33,176 nucleotides of DNA. Origin: Pseudonocardia sp. GTDB lineage: Bacteria; Actinomycetota; Actinomycetes; Mycobacteriales; Pseudonocardiaceae. Position numbers and translations under genes: made by a program. Below are positions 16,158 through 24,809 of the stretch, piece after piece. How positions within the stretch are numbered: position 1 is the first letter of the stretch; each line of letters opens with the position of its first letter. The notes under the pieces are model-generated. The model was not told the DNA's origin. It ran no database searches and saw nothing but the letters and a program-made list of their open reading frames with translations. The stretch is taken from contig NZ_JAODNI010000183.1 of the NCBI RefSeq assembly GCF_025465255.1, forward strand, positions 1 through 33,176, given 5' to 3'.

Positions 16158-16529
16158 ATGTCGAAGGTCGTGCTGCGGGTCGCGCAGATCGTCGGAATCC
16201 TCGTGCTGGCGGGGATCGCGGTCGGCATCGTGGTCGGTCTCGTGCAGTGGGTGCTGGTCGCCGCGGTGATCGTGGCGGTCCCCGTCGGCGGCTGGTGGCT
16301 GTACAAGCAGGTGTCCGGCCGCAACCGGAAGCCCGCGGTGCCGACCAGCTCGCCGCAGGCGGTGGCCGGTCCGTCCGGTGACCGGCGCAGGGAGCTCGAG
16401 GGCCGGGCGGTGCTGGACGCGTCGGGCCACTGCGGCTGGTGCGGGTCCCCGACCCTGCACAAGGACGAGTTCGGCTTCCCGACGACGCCGCTGGGCTACC
16501 ACCGCGCCGAGATCGACGCGATGCTCTGA
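16158..16529 (+). CDS. Small membrane protein with CxxC tail, unknown function
   Basis: A 123-residue protein with one long or two short hydrophobic segments near the N terminus (VLRVAQIVGILVLAGIAVGI and WVLVAAVIVAVPVGGWWLY) and a soluble tail. The tail has a CGWCGSP motif (near residues 93-98) and ends LGYHRAEIDAML. GAGAGGA precedes the ATG. CxxC could bind metal or be redox-active, but only two cysteines are present. No family is recognised. It is divergent from the M23 lipoprotein across 194 bp and convergent with the large exported protein. Confidence 0.65.
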   Translation: MSKVVLRVAQIVGILVLAGIAVGIVVGLVQWVLVAAVIVAVPVGGWWLYKQVSGRNRKPAVPTSSPQAVAGPSGDRRRELEGRAVLDASGHCGWCGSPTLHKDEFGFPTTPLGYHRAEIDAML

Positions 16530-16606
16530 CCCGGCGCCCTCCGGCTGCCCCCGCGGCGGTCCCGGCACCACCGGCTCCCGCCCCGGCGTCACCAGGCGCA
16601 GGCGAA

Positions 16607-16634
16607 GGGCCCGTCGCCGGGGTGCGACGGGCCC
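16607..16634. terminator. Bidirectional hairpin terminator
   Basis: An 11-bp perfect inverted repeat, GGGCCCGTCGC (16607-16617) and GCGACGGGCCC (16624-16634), with a 6-nt loop lies between the convergent small membrane protein (stop 16529) and exported protein (stop 16651). It can serve both strands. Confidence 0.75.
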
Positions 16635-16650
16635 GTCGTGCCGGTGCGGA

Positions 16651-18675
16651 CTACCGAGTGGCCAGCGTCCCGGTCGCCGTCCCACCGCGCGAGGACTGAA
16701 CCAGGTACTGGTTCTGCTGAGCGGCCGGGCCGGGCTTGGGGCGGACGGACCAGGCCCCGGTCGTGTCGACCGGCGAGATGCCCACCTTCGTCCACGGTGC
16801 GGTCGCGTTGGGCCGGGAGTAGACCACGACGACCGTCTGCGGGGTGAGGATCGCGGTGTTGCCCGCGATCGTGGACGTCCCGTCGACCCGGAGCTCGGTG
16901 CCCACCCGGTGCCTGGCGGCGGTGACGGCGACGGTGTCCTGCGGGACGTCGATCGTCACGTCGGCGGTCGACGGTGCGCTACCGGCGTTGGTGGTCGTGA
17001 GGCGGACGACCGCCGGCCCCGTCGGCTCGGTCCGCGGAGCGGTGTCGCCGACGGCCGCGGCGAACTCCACCTTCACGGTCGGCTTCGCGATCTTCGGGTC
17101 GGAGAAGGTCACCTTGCTGCCGCTGACCTGCGTCCACTCGAACGTCGTGGAGTTGGTCGACTGACTGCCGTCCAGGGCGACCGTGGCTCCGCGGATCGCC
17201 GCGGTCGGCGTGGCGACGGCCTTGGCCCCCGGGACGTTGGCCTCCGGGACGGACCCGTCCGCGGCGCACGGGGCCGGGTCGCAGACCGGGCCGGGATCCG
17301 GAGCGGGATTGTCGTTCGGCGGCAGCCCGGGCGGCGTCACGTCGCCACCGGTGATCGACACCGGGGAGGTGGCGCTCCCGCTCGGGGAGGTCACCTTCAC
17401 CGTCACCGGCGGAGCAGGGGTCGTGACGTCCACGACGCCCGTGTCCGCGGCCAGGACGACGGGGCTGCCGTCGGCATTCTTGAACCCGTCGAGCGTCAGC
17501 ACCTCCGGTGTGGTGGAGGTGGCCTTGACGTGCAGGGCGGTGCCGTTGTAGCCGGCCTCGTTGACGGTGATGCCGCTGGGCTTCGTGACGTCCACGACGC
17601 TCGTGCTCACCGGGTCGTCACCGACGTTGCGCACCGTCACCTTGGCCGGAGCCGCCCCGGTGCCGACGTCGATGCGGGCGTAGAACCGCCTCGACCCGGT
17701 TTCGGTGAGCATCGGAGTGGTCGCGACGGCGCCGTCGCCGACGACCTCGAGCGCGCCGGACGTGGTCGCGTCGCTGGTCGCGAAGACGTTGAGGAACCGG
17801 CCGTTCAGGACGGCGGCGTCGGCCTTCGCACCGCTGTTCGAGGCGATCTTGCCCTGGAGGGTGAACAGGTTCGTCTCCAGGTCGAGCCCGGCCGGGCTCG
17901 TGACCGAGAACTTGTTGCGGTCGGCGCCCAGGGGGCTACCCGTGACCGCGTGCTCCACGTCGGGATTGCCCAGATAGCCCGCGGGAGCATCGGCGGCCCA
18001 GGTGAGGAAGGGCCCGATGTTGCCCTTCAGCGCCGTCTCGAAGTTCCCGGCAGCCGGCGAGATGTCCTCGGTGAGCCGGCCGGCCCCCGTGTTGTCGGTG
18101 TCGATGGTGATCGTCCCGTAGGGGTGCTTGAAGGTCAGCGTGGTGTCCGCGGGACCGCCCTTGACGAAGATGCGCTGCCGGGCGAACGTGACCTGGTCGC
18201 CGTCCTGCACGGCGTTGGCGAACGCGGCCTCCAGGCCGAGCGTGAGCGTCGCCCGCCCGCCCCCGGGCAGGTCCAGCGTGGAGCCGGCCAATGCGTAGAA
18301 GGCCTCCTCCGGGAAGTTGCCCGGGAACGCGATCGGCTGCGTCTCGTCGGGGACGTCGCCGGGCAGGAAGCCGCAGAGCGGGTTGTCCTTGTCCAGGCAG
18401 AGCTCCACCCGCTTCCCGGCGCTGTCCTCGTACCAGCTCGGGAAGCCGTTCTGGCTGTTGACCGGGCCGACCTTCGTCAAGCCCCCGGGATTCTTCTCCG
18501 CCACCCCGGTGACGGCGAAGGCGTCGGTGGCGCCGAGGAGCGAGACGGTGACCGCCGCAACGGCCGTCAGTGCCGCGACCGCGCGCCTTCGTCCGTGCAA
18601 GCGGAACCGGTGGCCATCGGAACGCAGCGGGGAGGCTACTCGTCCGGGCGCCGTCGTCCGGGTGAGGATCTTCAT
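16651..18675 (-). CDS. Large exported protein with Ig/PKD-like C-terminal domain
   Basis: A 674-residue secreted protein. The signal peptide runs to about residue 54: an RRR region, then AVAALTAVAAVTVSLLGATDAFA and a predicted cleavage after AFA. About residues 55-300 form a domain with two Cys (VELCLDKDNPLCGFLPG) that I do not recognise. Repeated beta-strand segments of Ig type follow, then a Pro-rich hinge (PGLPPNDNPAPDPGPVCDPA) and a PKD/REJ-like domain with the signature AAIRGATVALDGSQSTNSTT then FEWTQVSGSKVTFSDPKIA. The C terminus has no LPxTG motif or membrane anchor, so it is probably released or wall-associated non-covalently. ATG 18675 follows AGGAGC. Function is unknown; an adhesin or surface-structural role is only a guess. 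Confidence 0.75.
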   Translation of the reverse strand: MKILTRTTAPGRVASPLRSDGHRFRLHGRRRAVAALTAVAAVTVSLLGATDAFAVTGVAEKNPGGLTKVGPVNSQNGFPSWYEDSAGKRVELCLDKDNPLCGFLPGDVPDETQPIAFPGNFPEEAFYALAGSTLDLPGGGRATLTLGLEAAFANAVQDGDQVTFARQRIFVKGGPADTTLTFKHPYGTITIDTDNTGAGRLTEDISPAAGNFETALKGNIGPFLTWAADAPAGYLGNPDVEHAVTGSPLGADRNKFSVTSPAGLDLETNLFTLQGKIASNSGAKADAAVLNGRFLNVFATSDATTSGALEVVGDGAVATTPMLTETGSRRFYARIDVGTGAAPAKVTVRNVGDDPVSTSVVDVTKPSGITVNEAGYNGTALHVKATSTTPEVLTLDGFKNADGSPVVLAADTGVVDVTTPAPPVTVKVTSPSGSATSPVSITGGDVTPPGLPPNDNPAPDPGPVCDPAPCAADGSVPEANVPGAKAVATPTAAIRGATVALDGSQSTNSTTFEWTQVSGSKVTFSDPKIAKPTVKVEFAAAVGDTAPRTEPTGPAVVRLTTTNAGSAPSTADVTIDVPQDTVAVTAARHRVGTELRVDGTSTIAGNTAILTPQTVVVVYSRPNATAPWTKVGISPVDTTGAWSVRPKPGPAAQQNQYLVQSSRGGTATGTLATR

Positions 18676-19093
18676 GGAACGCTCCTGGTGTTCACGTGGC
18701 TGCCGCCCCTGCGCGAGGCTTCGGCATGTCACCAGAGTCGGTCTTCACAGCGCTCCGCAGCAGCTGAGTCGAGGGGGGAGGCAGACCCCCAATACCGGGG
18801 GTCCGACGAGCGCCAGGAGAGGTTTCCCTCTGGAGGATCGGAAGGCCACGGACGGGCGGCACCCTGCGCCGAGACACGAGATCGCCCTTTCCGTCGCGGT
18901 CCGACCACCGACGAACTGTCGCTTCCGGCCCGGACGACATCGGCCATGAACCGAATGTGATCTTTCGTCCCTCGAGCGGTCGTCGCGCAGGTCTTCCACG
19001 AGCATGGGTCGTCGTCCGAACGGGCCACGTTCGACTTCTGCCGTGGAAACGAAAAAGCCCGTAGATCATGAAGAGCCCGGGTAGCATCCCGGA
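18676..19093 (-). promoter_or_regulatory. 418-bp divergent intergenic region, holding a stem-loop
   Basis: No gene is visible between the exported protein and the response regulator. A 7-bp perfect stem-loop, GACCCCC-AATACC-GGGGGTC (18784-18803), lies about 110 bp before the exported protein start and could sit in its leader RNA. The region is less GC-rich than the flanking genes, with an AACGAAAAAGCC segment near 19050. I could not match it to a known riboswitch. Confidence 0.4.
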
Positions 19094-19813
19094 GTGGTGA
19101 TTGTCCTGATCGTCGAGGACGATGCGACGATTGGTGGAGTCGTCGAGTCGAGCCTACGAGCGCACGGCTATGACGTCGTCTGGGTGACCGACGGGCGCAC
19201 CGCCCTGGCCAAGGCGGCCACCACCGAGTTCGACCTCGTGCTGATCGACCTGGGTCTGCCGGATCTCGACGGCATCGAGGTCTGTCGTCGCCTGCGGCGG
19301 AAGCTGCCGGCTGCGGTTCTCGTCATGCTCACCGCCCGCAGCGCCGAGATGGACGTCATCGTGGGCCTCGACGCCGGCGCGGACGACTACCTGACGAAAC
19401 CGGTGCATCTCGGCGAGCTACTCGCCCGAATCCGCGCGCACCTCCGCCGCGTGGGTTCACCGGCGGCGTCGCAGTCGCTGTTCCTCGGGGACCTCGTTCT
19501 GGACATGGGCAGCAGGCGGGTCACGATTCGGGGTACCGAGGTGACACTCCGGACCAAGGAATTCGACCTGCTGGCCCGATTGGCCCGAGAACCTGACGCT
19601 GCCGTGAGCCGGGAGACCTTGATGGCCGACGTGTGGGACCAGAACTGGATCGGGTCGACGAAGACATTGGACGTCCACGTCGCCTCGTTGCGCAGCAAGA
19701 TAGGCAGCGGGGGCACTTCTGCGCACGTACCGATGATCAGGACGTTACGCGGATACGGCTACCGATTGGAACTTCCGGCCGGAAGCGGGACGAACAGGGC
19801 GGGGAGTGAGTGA
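19094..19813 (+). CDS. OmpR/PhoB-family response regulator
   Basis: Response regulator of 239 residues. The receiver has the acidic pair E8-D9, the phosphoacceptor D52 (LVLIDLGLPDLDG), the Thr of VMLTARSAEMDVI and the Lys of DDYLTKPVHLGEL. The C-terminal winged helix has TLRTKEFDLLARLAREPDAA, RETLMADVWDQNW and DVHVASLRSKIG, ending GYGYRLELPAG. Two GTG codons in tandem (19094 and 19097) could start translation; GGAG lies close to the second. The histidine kinase gene begins 3 bp after its stop, so they form a two-gene operon. The divergent exported-protein gene is a possible target by position. Confidence 0.93.
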   Translation: MVIVLIVEDDATIGGVVESSLRAHGYDVVWVTDGRTALAKAATTEFDLVLIDLGLPDLDGIEVCRRLRRKLPAAVLVMLTARSAEMDVIVGLDAGADDYLTKPVHLGELLARIRAHLRRVGSPAASQSLFLGDLVLDMGSRRVTIRGTEVTLRTKEFDLLARLAREPDAAVSRETLMADVWDQNWIGSTKTLDVHVASLRSKIGSGGTSAHVPMIRTLRGYGYRLELPAGSGTNRAGSE

Positions 19814-19816
19814 GAC

Positions 19817-21187
19817 ATGCGCACCCGCATCGTCGCCCTCGCCGTGGCGGCGGCCGCACTCGCCATCGGGCTGTTCGGCGTACCGCTCGCGATCGGGCTC
19901 GCACAGTTCGCGGTGACCGAACAGCGGGTAGCACTTCAGCGTGTCGCGGACTTCACGGCACAATCGGTCGTCACGGATATGGCGCACGACGAGATACCGA
20001 ACGCCCTGCCCGTCTCTCGCGACGACACCGAACTCGCCCTGTACGACGACAACGGGCTGCGCATCCTCGGCCGCGGCCCGCGCTCGGGCGATGCACAGGT
20101 GAATCAGGCGTTGAACGGCCGGATCTCCCAGACCACGACCTCCCGCGATCTGATCGTGACGGTTCCGGTCAACGGCGAGCACGACATCAACGGCGTGGTC
20201 AGAGCGGCCACGCCGCTCGCGTCGATCTACCGGGGACTCGTGCCGGTGTGGCTGGGAATGCTGGGGCTCGCCGGACTCGTGCTGGCCGTGGTGTGGGCGC
20301 TCGCACGGCGCCAGGCGACGCGCCTGGCCCGGCCGCTGAACGACCTCGCCCGTGATGCGGAGAGACTGGGTGACGGGGACTTCAGCGTGCAGTCGTCCGC
20401 CGCGGGGATCGCGGAGATCGACTCGGTCGGTCATGCCCTCAACAGCACGGCTTCGCGGCTCGACGCACTCCTCGCGCGGGAGCGCGCGTTCTCGGCGGAT
20501 GCGTCACACCAACTCCGGACGCCTCTCGCCGGGCTCCGCCTCCGGCTCGAGTCGACGCTCGACCAGCCCAGGCCGGACTGGCGTTCCGCGGTCGCCGACA
20601 GCATCGACGTGACCGACCGGCTGGAGAAGACCATCGACGAGCTCCTCCTGCTGGCACGGGAGCATGCGGGAAGACACGGCGCACCCGCCGACGTCCATGC
20701 GCTCGCGGCCGAGATCGAGGACGGGTGGACCCGACGACTGGCCGCCTCGGGGCGAGCACTCGAACTCGTCGTCGCTCCCGCGCTCCCGACACCGCAGGCG
20801 TCAGCGGCTGCGATGAGGCAGGTGCTGGCGGTTCTGCTCGACAACGCCGAGCTGCACGGGGCGGGCACCGTACGGGTCACGGTGCGGGAGGCGGGCGAAG
20901 CCATTGCGGTGGATGTCTCGGACGAGGGCGCCGGGCTCGATCCGGACACTCTCCCGGCGGCGTTCAGCAGCCGCCCGGAAGGTGCACCGAGACACGGCAT
21001 CGGTCTCGCTCTCGCCCGTCGTCTCGCCGAGGCGGAGGGCGGTCGTCTCGTCCTCGCGCAGGCGTCGCCACCGGTGTTCACCGTGTTCATCCCGTCCCGG
21101 TGGGAGCAGGGATCAGGCGCCGACGAGGACCATCGGCGGAACGTCCCGGACCCGGACGTTCAGTTGTCCGTCGCAGAACGGGGGTAG
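19817..21187 (+). CDS. Sensor histidine kinase, OmpR-partner type
   Basis: Membrane sensor kinase of 456 residues. A first membrane segment lies near the N terminus (IVALAVAAAALAIGLFGVPL), followed by an extracytoplasmic sensor domain of about 100 residues and a second segment (GLVPVWLGMLGLAGLVLAVV). A HAMP domain leads into HisKA with FSADASHQLRTPLAGLRLRL, phospho-His at 231. The ATPase domain shows the N-box with N343 (VLLDNAELHGAG), G1 DEGAGLD and G2 HGIGLALARRL. The ATG follows the response regulator stop by 3 bp. Its 3' end overlaps the convergent gene's 3' end by 28 bp. Confidence 0.93.
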   Translation: MRTRIVALAVAAAALAIGLFGVPLAIGLAQFAVTEQRVALQRVADFTAQSVVTDMAHDEIPNALPVSRDDTELALYDDNGLRILGRGPRSGDAQVNQALNGRISQTTTSRDLIVTVPVNGEHDINGVVRAATPLASIYRGLVPVWLGMLGLAGLVLAVVWALARRQATRLARPLNDLARDAERLGDGDFSVQSSAAGIAEIDSVGHALNSTASRLDALLARERAFSADASHQLRTPLAGLRLRLESTLDQPRPDWRSAVADSIDVTDRLEKTIDELLLLAREHAGRHGAPADVHALAAEIEDGWTRRLAASGRALELVVAPALPTPQASAAAMRQVLAVLLDNAELHGAGTVRVTVREAGEAIAVDVSDEGAGLDPDTLPAAFSSRPEGAPRHGIGLALARRLAEAEGGRLVLAQASPPVFTVFIPSRWEQGSGADEDHRRNVPDPDVQLSVAERG

Positions 21188-21681
21188 CCGCGGCACGTCG
21201 TCGAGCCGCGGGACGAACGCACATCGAAGACCGCGATCTCCACCATCTTCGGGCGCATGTCGATCTCCTCGGAGAGGAACCTCCGGTCGGTCATGCGGAC
21301 GAGCAGTCTCGGCCCGTCGATCGCCAGACCGATCAGCACGGTCATCGCCCTGTCGAGGAGAACCGAGGGTGTGTCCGCGATCGACTGGCACGCCAGGCCC
21401 GCACGCGCGACGTGCACCGAAACCGTCAGGGTCTGGTGTACCGCAGCACTCGAGATACGCACGGCATCGTCCCAGCCCAGCACCAGAAACGCTCCGTCGT
21501 CCGGGATCGGCATTCCTCCCGTAGCCACGAGAACGCGTCCTCGGCTCATCCCGAGCCCCTTGAGAACGGGATCATCGGCGAGCAGGCGGCGGATCACGGA
21601 GAGTGGCTGTCGAGATCCCGGCTCGCTCGACTCTCGCGCCGAAGGGCGAGGTGCGGACATCAAACGTTCGAATAGCGCCAT
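21160..21681 (-). CDS. Protein of unknown function
   Basis: A 173-residue soluble protein without a signal peptide or membrane segment. It starts MALFERLMSAPRPS and includes GRVLVATGGMPIPDDGAF, VHVARAGLACQSIADTPSVL and LIGLAIDGPRLLVRMTDRRF. The alternation of beta-like and helical segments is compatible with a compact alpha/beta fold, but I recognise no family. The ATG at 21681 is preferred over a TTG six bases upstream, with GAGG about 10 nt away. Its last 28 bp overlap the end of the kinase gene on the other strand. Confidence 0.6.
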   Translation of the reverse strand: MALFERLMSAPRPSARESSEPGSRQPLSVIRRLLADDPVLKGLGMSRGRVLVATGGMPIPDDGAFLVLGWDDAVRISSAAVHQTLTVSVHVARAGLACQSIADTPSVLLDRAMTVLIGLAIDGPRLLVRMTDRRFLSEEIDMRPKMVEIAVFDVRSSRGSTTCRGYPRSATDN

Positions 21682-21945
21682 GCGCAATCAACCTCGCAAT
21701 CGCCGGTGCACACCCGTGATGACGGCCGCGGTATCCGAATTCATCGTACTGAGCGGGCATCAGGCGAAGGAAAATCCGAGGCAAGGCAGAGGCAAAATCT
21801 GGTTTCGACCTCGCTGGGACGGCCTTCTTCGCCCCGGGACGGCCAGCCGGTCACGGCTGTGGGCCGCCGCGCCCCGAGGGCGCGGTCGACGACGAGCAGG
21901 CTTCTGCGCACCGCGCGCGATGAGGATGACGCCCAGCACGAACCG

Positions 21946-22545
21946 TCAACCCAGCTTCGCCTTGAGCAGCTCGGCCTGCTTGACCCCCACGGCCGTCACC
22001 ACGTCCGCGGGTACCGGGTCCGCTTCGGGGCTGCGGAAGTCCATCGCCACCGACGCCGCACCCTGGCTCAACAGCAGCATCGTCGACGCCGTCCCGTCCA
22101 CCCGGTAGCCGGTGATGATCACACCGCGATCACCCACCGGCACCGTCGCCGTGGTCGAGCCCGGGCGCTGGCTCTCGGTCGTCGACACGACACCCTGCAA
22201 GGCCGTCCGAGCCGCTGCGGCGTCCGGCAGAAGGACGATCGTCTCGCCGAGCAGCCGTGTGCCGTCCGCGGTGCCGAACACCGCCACGACTCCCGTGACC
22301 GGGCCCTCGGTGACAGGCTGGAGGGATTGCCGGGAGAAGCCGGAAAGTGGGATGTCACCGGCCTGGATGACCAGCTGGCCGACGTCGACGCTCGGTGCCG
22401 CCACCGCCGGCGCGGGACTCGCCTGCGCCGGTGGGGTCACCGCGGCATCGGCGGACGAACCGCATGCACAGCCGCCGAGGACGCTGACGATGATCACCAT
22501 CGCCCTCAACAGGCGATGAGCGACATGACGCGACGAATGAACCAT
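21946..22545 (-). CDS. Lipoprotein of unknown function
   Basis: A 199-residue putative lipoprotein. The N terminus has a His/Arg-rich start, a hydrophobic stretch (AMVIIVSVLG) and a lipobox-like VLGGCACG around residues 22-26; either Cys could be lipidated. An Ala/Pro linker (PPAQASPAPAVAAPS) leads into a soluble domain with QAGDIPLSGFSRQSLQPVTE and ATVPVGDRGVIITGYRVDGT. GGGGAG stands before the ATG at 22545. The soluble domain resembles small mycobacterial-type lipoprotein sensor or carrier domains in general pattern only; no named family is assigned. Confidence 0.7.
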   Translation of the reverse strand: MVHSSRHVAHRLLRAMVIIVSVLGGCACGSSADAAVTPPAQASPAPAVAAPSVDVGQLVIQAGDIPLSGFSRQSLQPVTEGPVTGVVAVFGTADGTRLLGETIVLLPDAAAARTALQGVVSTTESQRPGSTTATVPVGDRGVIITGYRVDGTASTMLLLSQGAASVAMDFRSPEADPVPADVVTAVGVKQAELLKAKLG

Positions 22546-22994
22546 CGGACTCCCCGTCCCCCCGACGATGGTGCGCGGCCAATCGTCCTCCCGATGACGG
22601 GATGCGGTACAGCACCAGATGGACCCATCGCTCGGGAAGCGACGCCCAGAGGAGCCCGCCACTCAGACCATCGGCAGGTCCGTCATCAGGCCCGGCGGCC
22701 CCTGCTGTCGACCGGCGCACGGTGACCGCGGAGACGGGAGCCTGCCACGACGAACGCGTTGCGGCGGCCGGGCGAACCGGGACCCGGCCTCAGGCCGGGC
22801 CCCGGCCGTGCCCGGCCGACTCCACGGTCGGCCTGCGACCGGGGAGCGGACGCACAATCCGCGCGGCGCGCTGCGAACAGCCACGCCGCAGAGGCCCTGT
22901 TCGAGTACCCGATGGCCGCGGTGCGACACCTCGCCGCCGGCCGCTGCGCCGAGCGGCAGCGGACCGCCTGCGTGAGGGCGGCCGGGCGGCCGGC
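22546..22994. other. Gene-free region with a small hairpin
   Basis: About 450 bp without a convincing gene on either strand. A 7-bp hairpin, CCCGGCC-TCA-GGCCGGG (22783-22799), could end leftward transcription from the DUF1059 remnant. The sequence is otherwise featureless GC-rich DNA. Confidence 0.45.
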
Positions 22995-23154
22995 TCAGGG
23001 CACGACCTCGATCCAGCCTCGGACGACGTCGGGCGTGACCGACGGCGCGAGGTCGGGGTCGTCGACGGCGACCGTGCTCCAGGACGGTGCTGACGATCTG
23101 GTCCTCGCTCTCGGACCGGGTCGAGTAGCCACACTCGCAGCTGACCTGGTTCAT
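22995..23154 (-). pseudogene. DUF1059 small protein gene with a one-base frameshift
   Basis: The frame starting at ATG 23154 begins MNQVSCECGYSTRSESEDQI, the usual start of DUF1059 proteins with their Cys pair. After VLEH, at 23071-23074, an extra base shifts the frame. The downstream part reads DDPDLAPSVTPDVVRGWIEV and ends VP-stop at 22995 in the other frame, again matching the family. Deleting one base would give a 52-residue protein of normal length. The cause is either a recent mutation or a sequencing/assembly error; sequence alone does not tell. Confidence 0.75.
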
Positions 23155-23313
23155 TCCGGTTCTACTTCTCGTCGAGGGCCGGGACGCGCGCCCCGGCGGG
23201 TGGAGTTCGAGTATCCGCGGGCACCTGCCCGCGAGGTTGCCGAATGCTTGTCGTGGCGACGGGGCCGGGCGGCCCAGCAGGCTGCGCCGGAGGCTGCCCT
23301 CTCCACTCCTCTG

Positions 23314-23943
23314 CTACTGCAGGATCGCCTTGTGCAACGCCCGGGTGGCGGGGCCCGGCCCGACACCGAGCTCGTCGAGGAGCATCCGGCGCAGCCGCTC
23401 GTACTCGCGCAGCGCCTCGGCCCGGTCGCCGCGCGCGGCGAGCGCCCGCATCAGCAGGCGGTGCCCGTTCTCGTCCAGGGGTTCGGAGCGGACGAGCTCG
23501 CGCGCTGCGCTCGCCAGCTCGGTCGCGGTCGCCAGCCCGAGACAGGCCTGCGCGTAGCAGGCCAGGGCCCGCAGATGCAGCCGGCGCACGTCCTCGCGGC
23601 ACTCGTCGACCCACGGATCGGTGAGATCGGGCAGGAACGGGCGTTGGGTCACGAACAACGTGCTCAGCGCGTGGGTCCAGGCCTCGGGCCAGTCCTGCCG
23701 GGCCGATGCGGCAGCCGGGTCGACCAGCCCACCCTCGGGCAGGACGAGCTGGAGGCTCTGCCGGCCGATGATCTCGACCGGCGCGAGGACCGCACGAACC
23801 TTCGACAGCAGCGCGGTCAACCCGATCGCGGGCGTGCCCGGGCAGAGCGTGTCCGCGAGGACGCCGCGTTCCACGGGGCGCCGGTGGTAGGCGAGGTAGG
23901 CCACGAGCTGCCGGCCGCGCCGGCCGGGCAGGAGGTCCTCCAC
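23314..23943 (-). CDS. BTAD/SARP-type transcriptional regulator, start probably frameshifted
   Basis: An AfsR/SARP-like regulator. A winged-helix part (LLPGRRGRQLVAYLAYHRRP, then TALLSKVRAVLAP) is followed by a bacterial transcriptional activation domain with LHLRALACYAQACLGLA, SEPLDENGHRLLMRALAARG and LREYERLRRMLLDELGVGPG. The GTG at 23943 is the first start codon of this frame, yet family-like sequence (VRIQLHGRFAILVDGRPVED) continues upstream with no start before the stop at 24082. One more base in the C-run at 23994-23998 would join it to a GTG at 24077, just past the ABM stop. The gene may thus be 23314-24077 with a sequence error, or be damaged at its N terminus. Confidence 0.75.
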   Translation of the reverse strand: MEDLLPGRRGRQLVAYLAYHRRPVERGVLADTLCPGTPAIGLTALLSKVRAVLAPVEIIGRQSLQLVLPEGGLVDPAAASARQDWPEAWTHALSTLFVTQRPFLPDLTDPWVDECREDVRRLHLRALACYAQACLGLATATELASAARELVRSEPLDENGHRLLMRALAARGDRAEALREYERLRRMLLDELGVGPGPATRALHKAILQ

Positions 23944-24081
23944 CGGACGTCCGTCGACGAGGATCGCGAAGCGCCCGTGCAGCTGGATCCTGACCCCCTG
24001 ACGAGCGTGGCATCGTCCGGGAGCCGTGTCAGCGCCGTCGAGCGGTCCCGTTCCTCGCGCAGGTCCTGACGGGCCACGCGC

Positions 24082-24675
24082 TCAGGAGGGTGTGTAGAGC
24101 CAGCGCCGCAGCAACCGGCTGACGAGCGGCATCACCACATAGGTCATCAGGGTCAGGATGACCAGCGGGAACATCGCCGCCTTCGCCCAGAGCGGCCAGT
24201 CGGAGACCCGGGGCACGATGAACGCCTGGAACAGCAGCACGAGCGGGTAGACCGCGACCAGCGAGACCAGCCACTGCTTCCAGCGAGGCGGCGGTTTGAT
24301 CGCCTCCCCGGCATGGGCGGGAACGTAGAACCAGGTCTCCAGGCCCGTCCGTTGCTGCACGGCCGTGCGTGCCTCGGCGATGTCGCGGGTCTTCTCATGC
24401 CAGCGGGTCCGCTCCCGGGAGTTCAGCCAGCGCTGCAGCGCCTCCCCGTCGACGAACTGCACGATGAGGTGGAAGTCGCGGCTGTCCTGCTCGTGGATGA
24501 CCGTCGCACCCAGATTTCCGGGGAAGTGGGCTGCCGCCGAGGTGACGCCCTTGGCCCACTCGGCGAACTCGTTCTCCTTGCCGGGCTTGGCACGCCAACT
24601 GAAGACCACCGTGACGGGCTCGTCATCGGCCACGTCGTGTTGACGTGCAGATCTCGGGCCGCTCACGGTCGTCAT
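24082..24675 (-). CDS. Antibiotic biosynthesis monooxygenase (ABM) domain protein with membrane anchor
   Basis: A 197-residue protein. The N-terminal ABM (dimeric alpha/beta barrel) domain includes VTVVFSWRAKPGKENEFAEW, VTSAAAHFPGNLGATVIHEQ, FHLIVQFVDGEALQRWLNS and RTRWHEKTRDIAEA. Two C-terminal membrane segments follow (WLVSLVAVYPLVLLFQAFIV and MFPLVILTLMTYVVMPLVS). This ABM-plus-two-TM architecture is known among actinobacteria and proteobacteria, but its substrate is not. Start ATG 24675 follows CTGAGGTG. It probably shares a leftward transcript with the BTAD gene, whose possible GTG start lies 4 bp beyond its stop. Confidence 0.85.
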   Translation of the reverse strand: MTTVSGPRSARQHDVADDEPVTVVFSWRAKPGKENEFAEWAKGVTSAAAHFPGNLGATVIHEQDSRDFHLIVQFVDGEALQRWLNSRERTRWHEKTRDIAEARTAVQQRTGLETWFYVPAHAGEAIKPPPRWKQWLVSLVAVYPLVLLFQAFIVPRVSDWPLWAKAAMFPLVILTLMTYVVMPLVSRLLRRWLYTPS

Positions 24676-24809
24676 CACCTCAGTCTGCGCGCTCCGCCCC
24701 GGGACGTTCAGGAGCCGACCGGGGCAGCCGGACGGCCGAGATCTGGCCCTCGCGGGTCCTTGACCACGCGCACGGCTAACACCTGCTCCCCGACCGCCGA
24801 GGTCCGGAG

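Noticed and set aside
16378..18960. 860-codon rightward open frame opposite the exported protein
   Set aside because: No start context, Arg/Gly-rich shadow translation; the leftward frame has a signal peptide and domain motifs.
18676..19093. Possible riboswitch in the leader of the exported protein
   Set aside because: Only a single 7-bp stem-loop; no conserved core of a c-di-AMP, c-di-GMP or cobalamin riboswitch could be recognised by eye.
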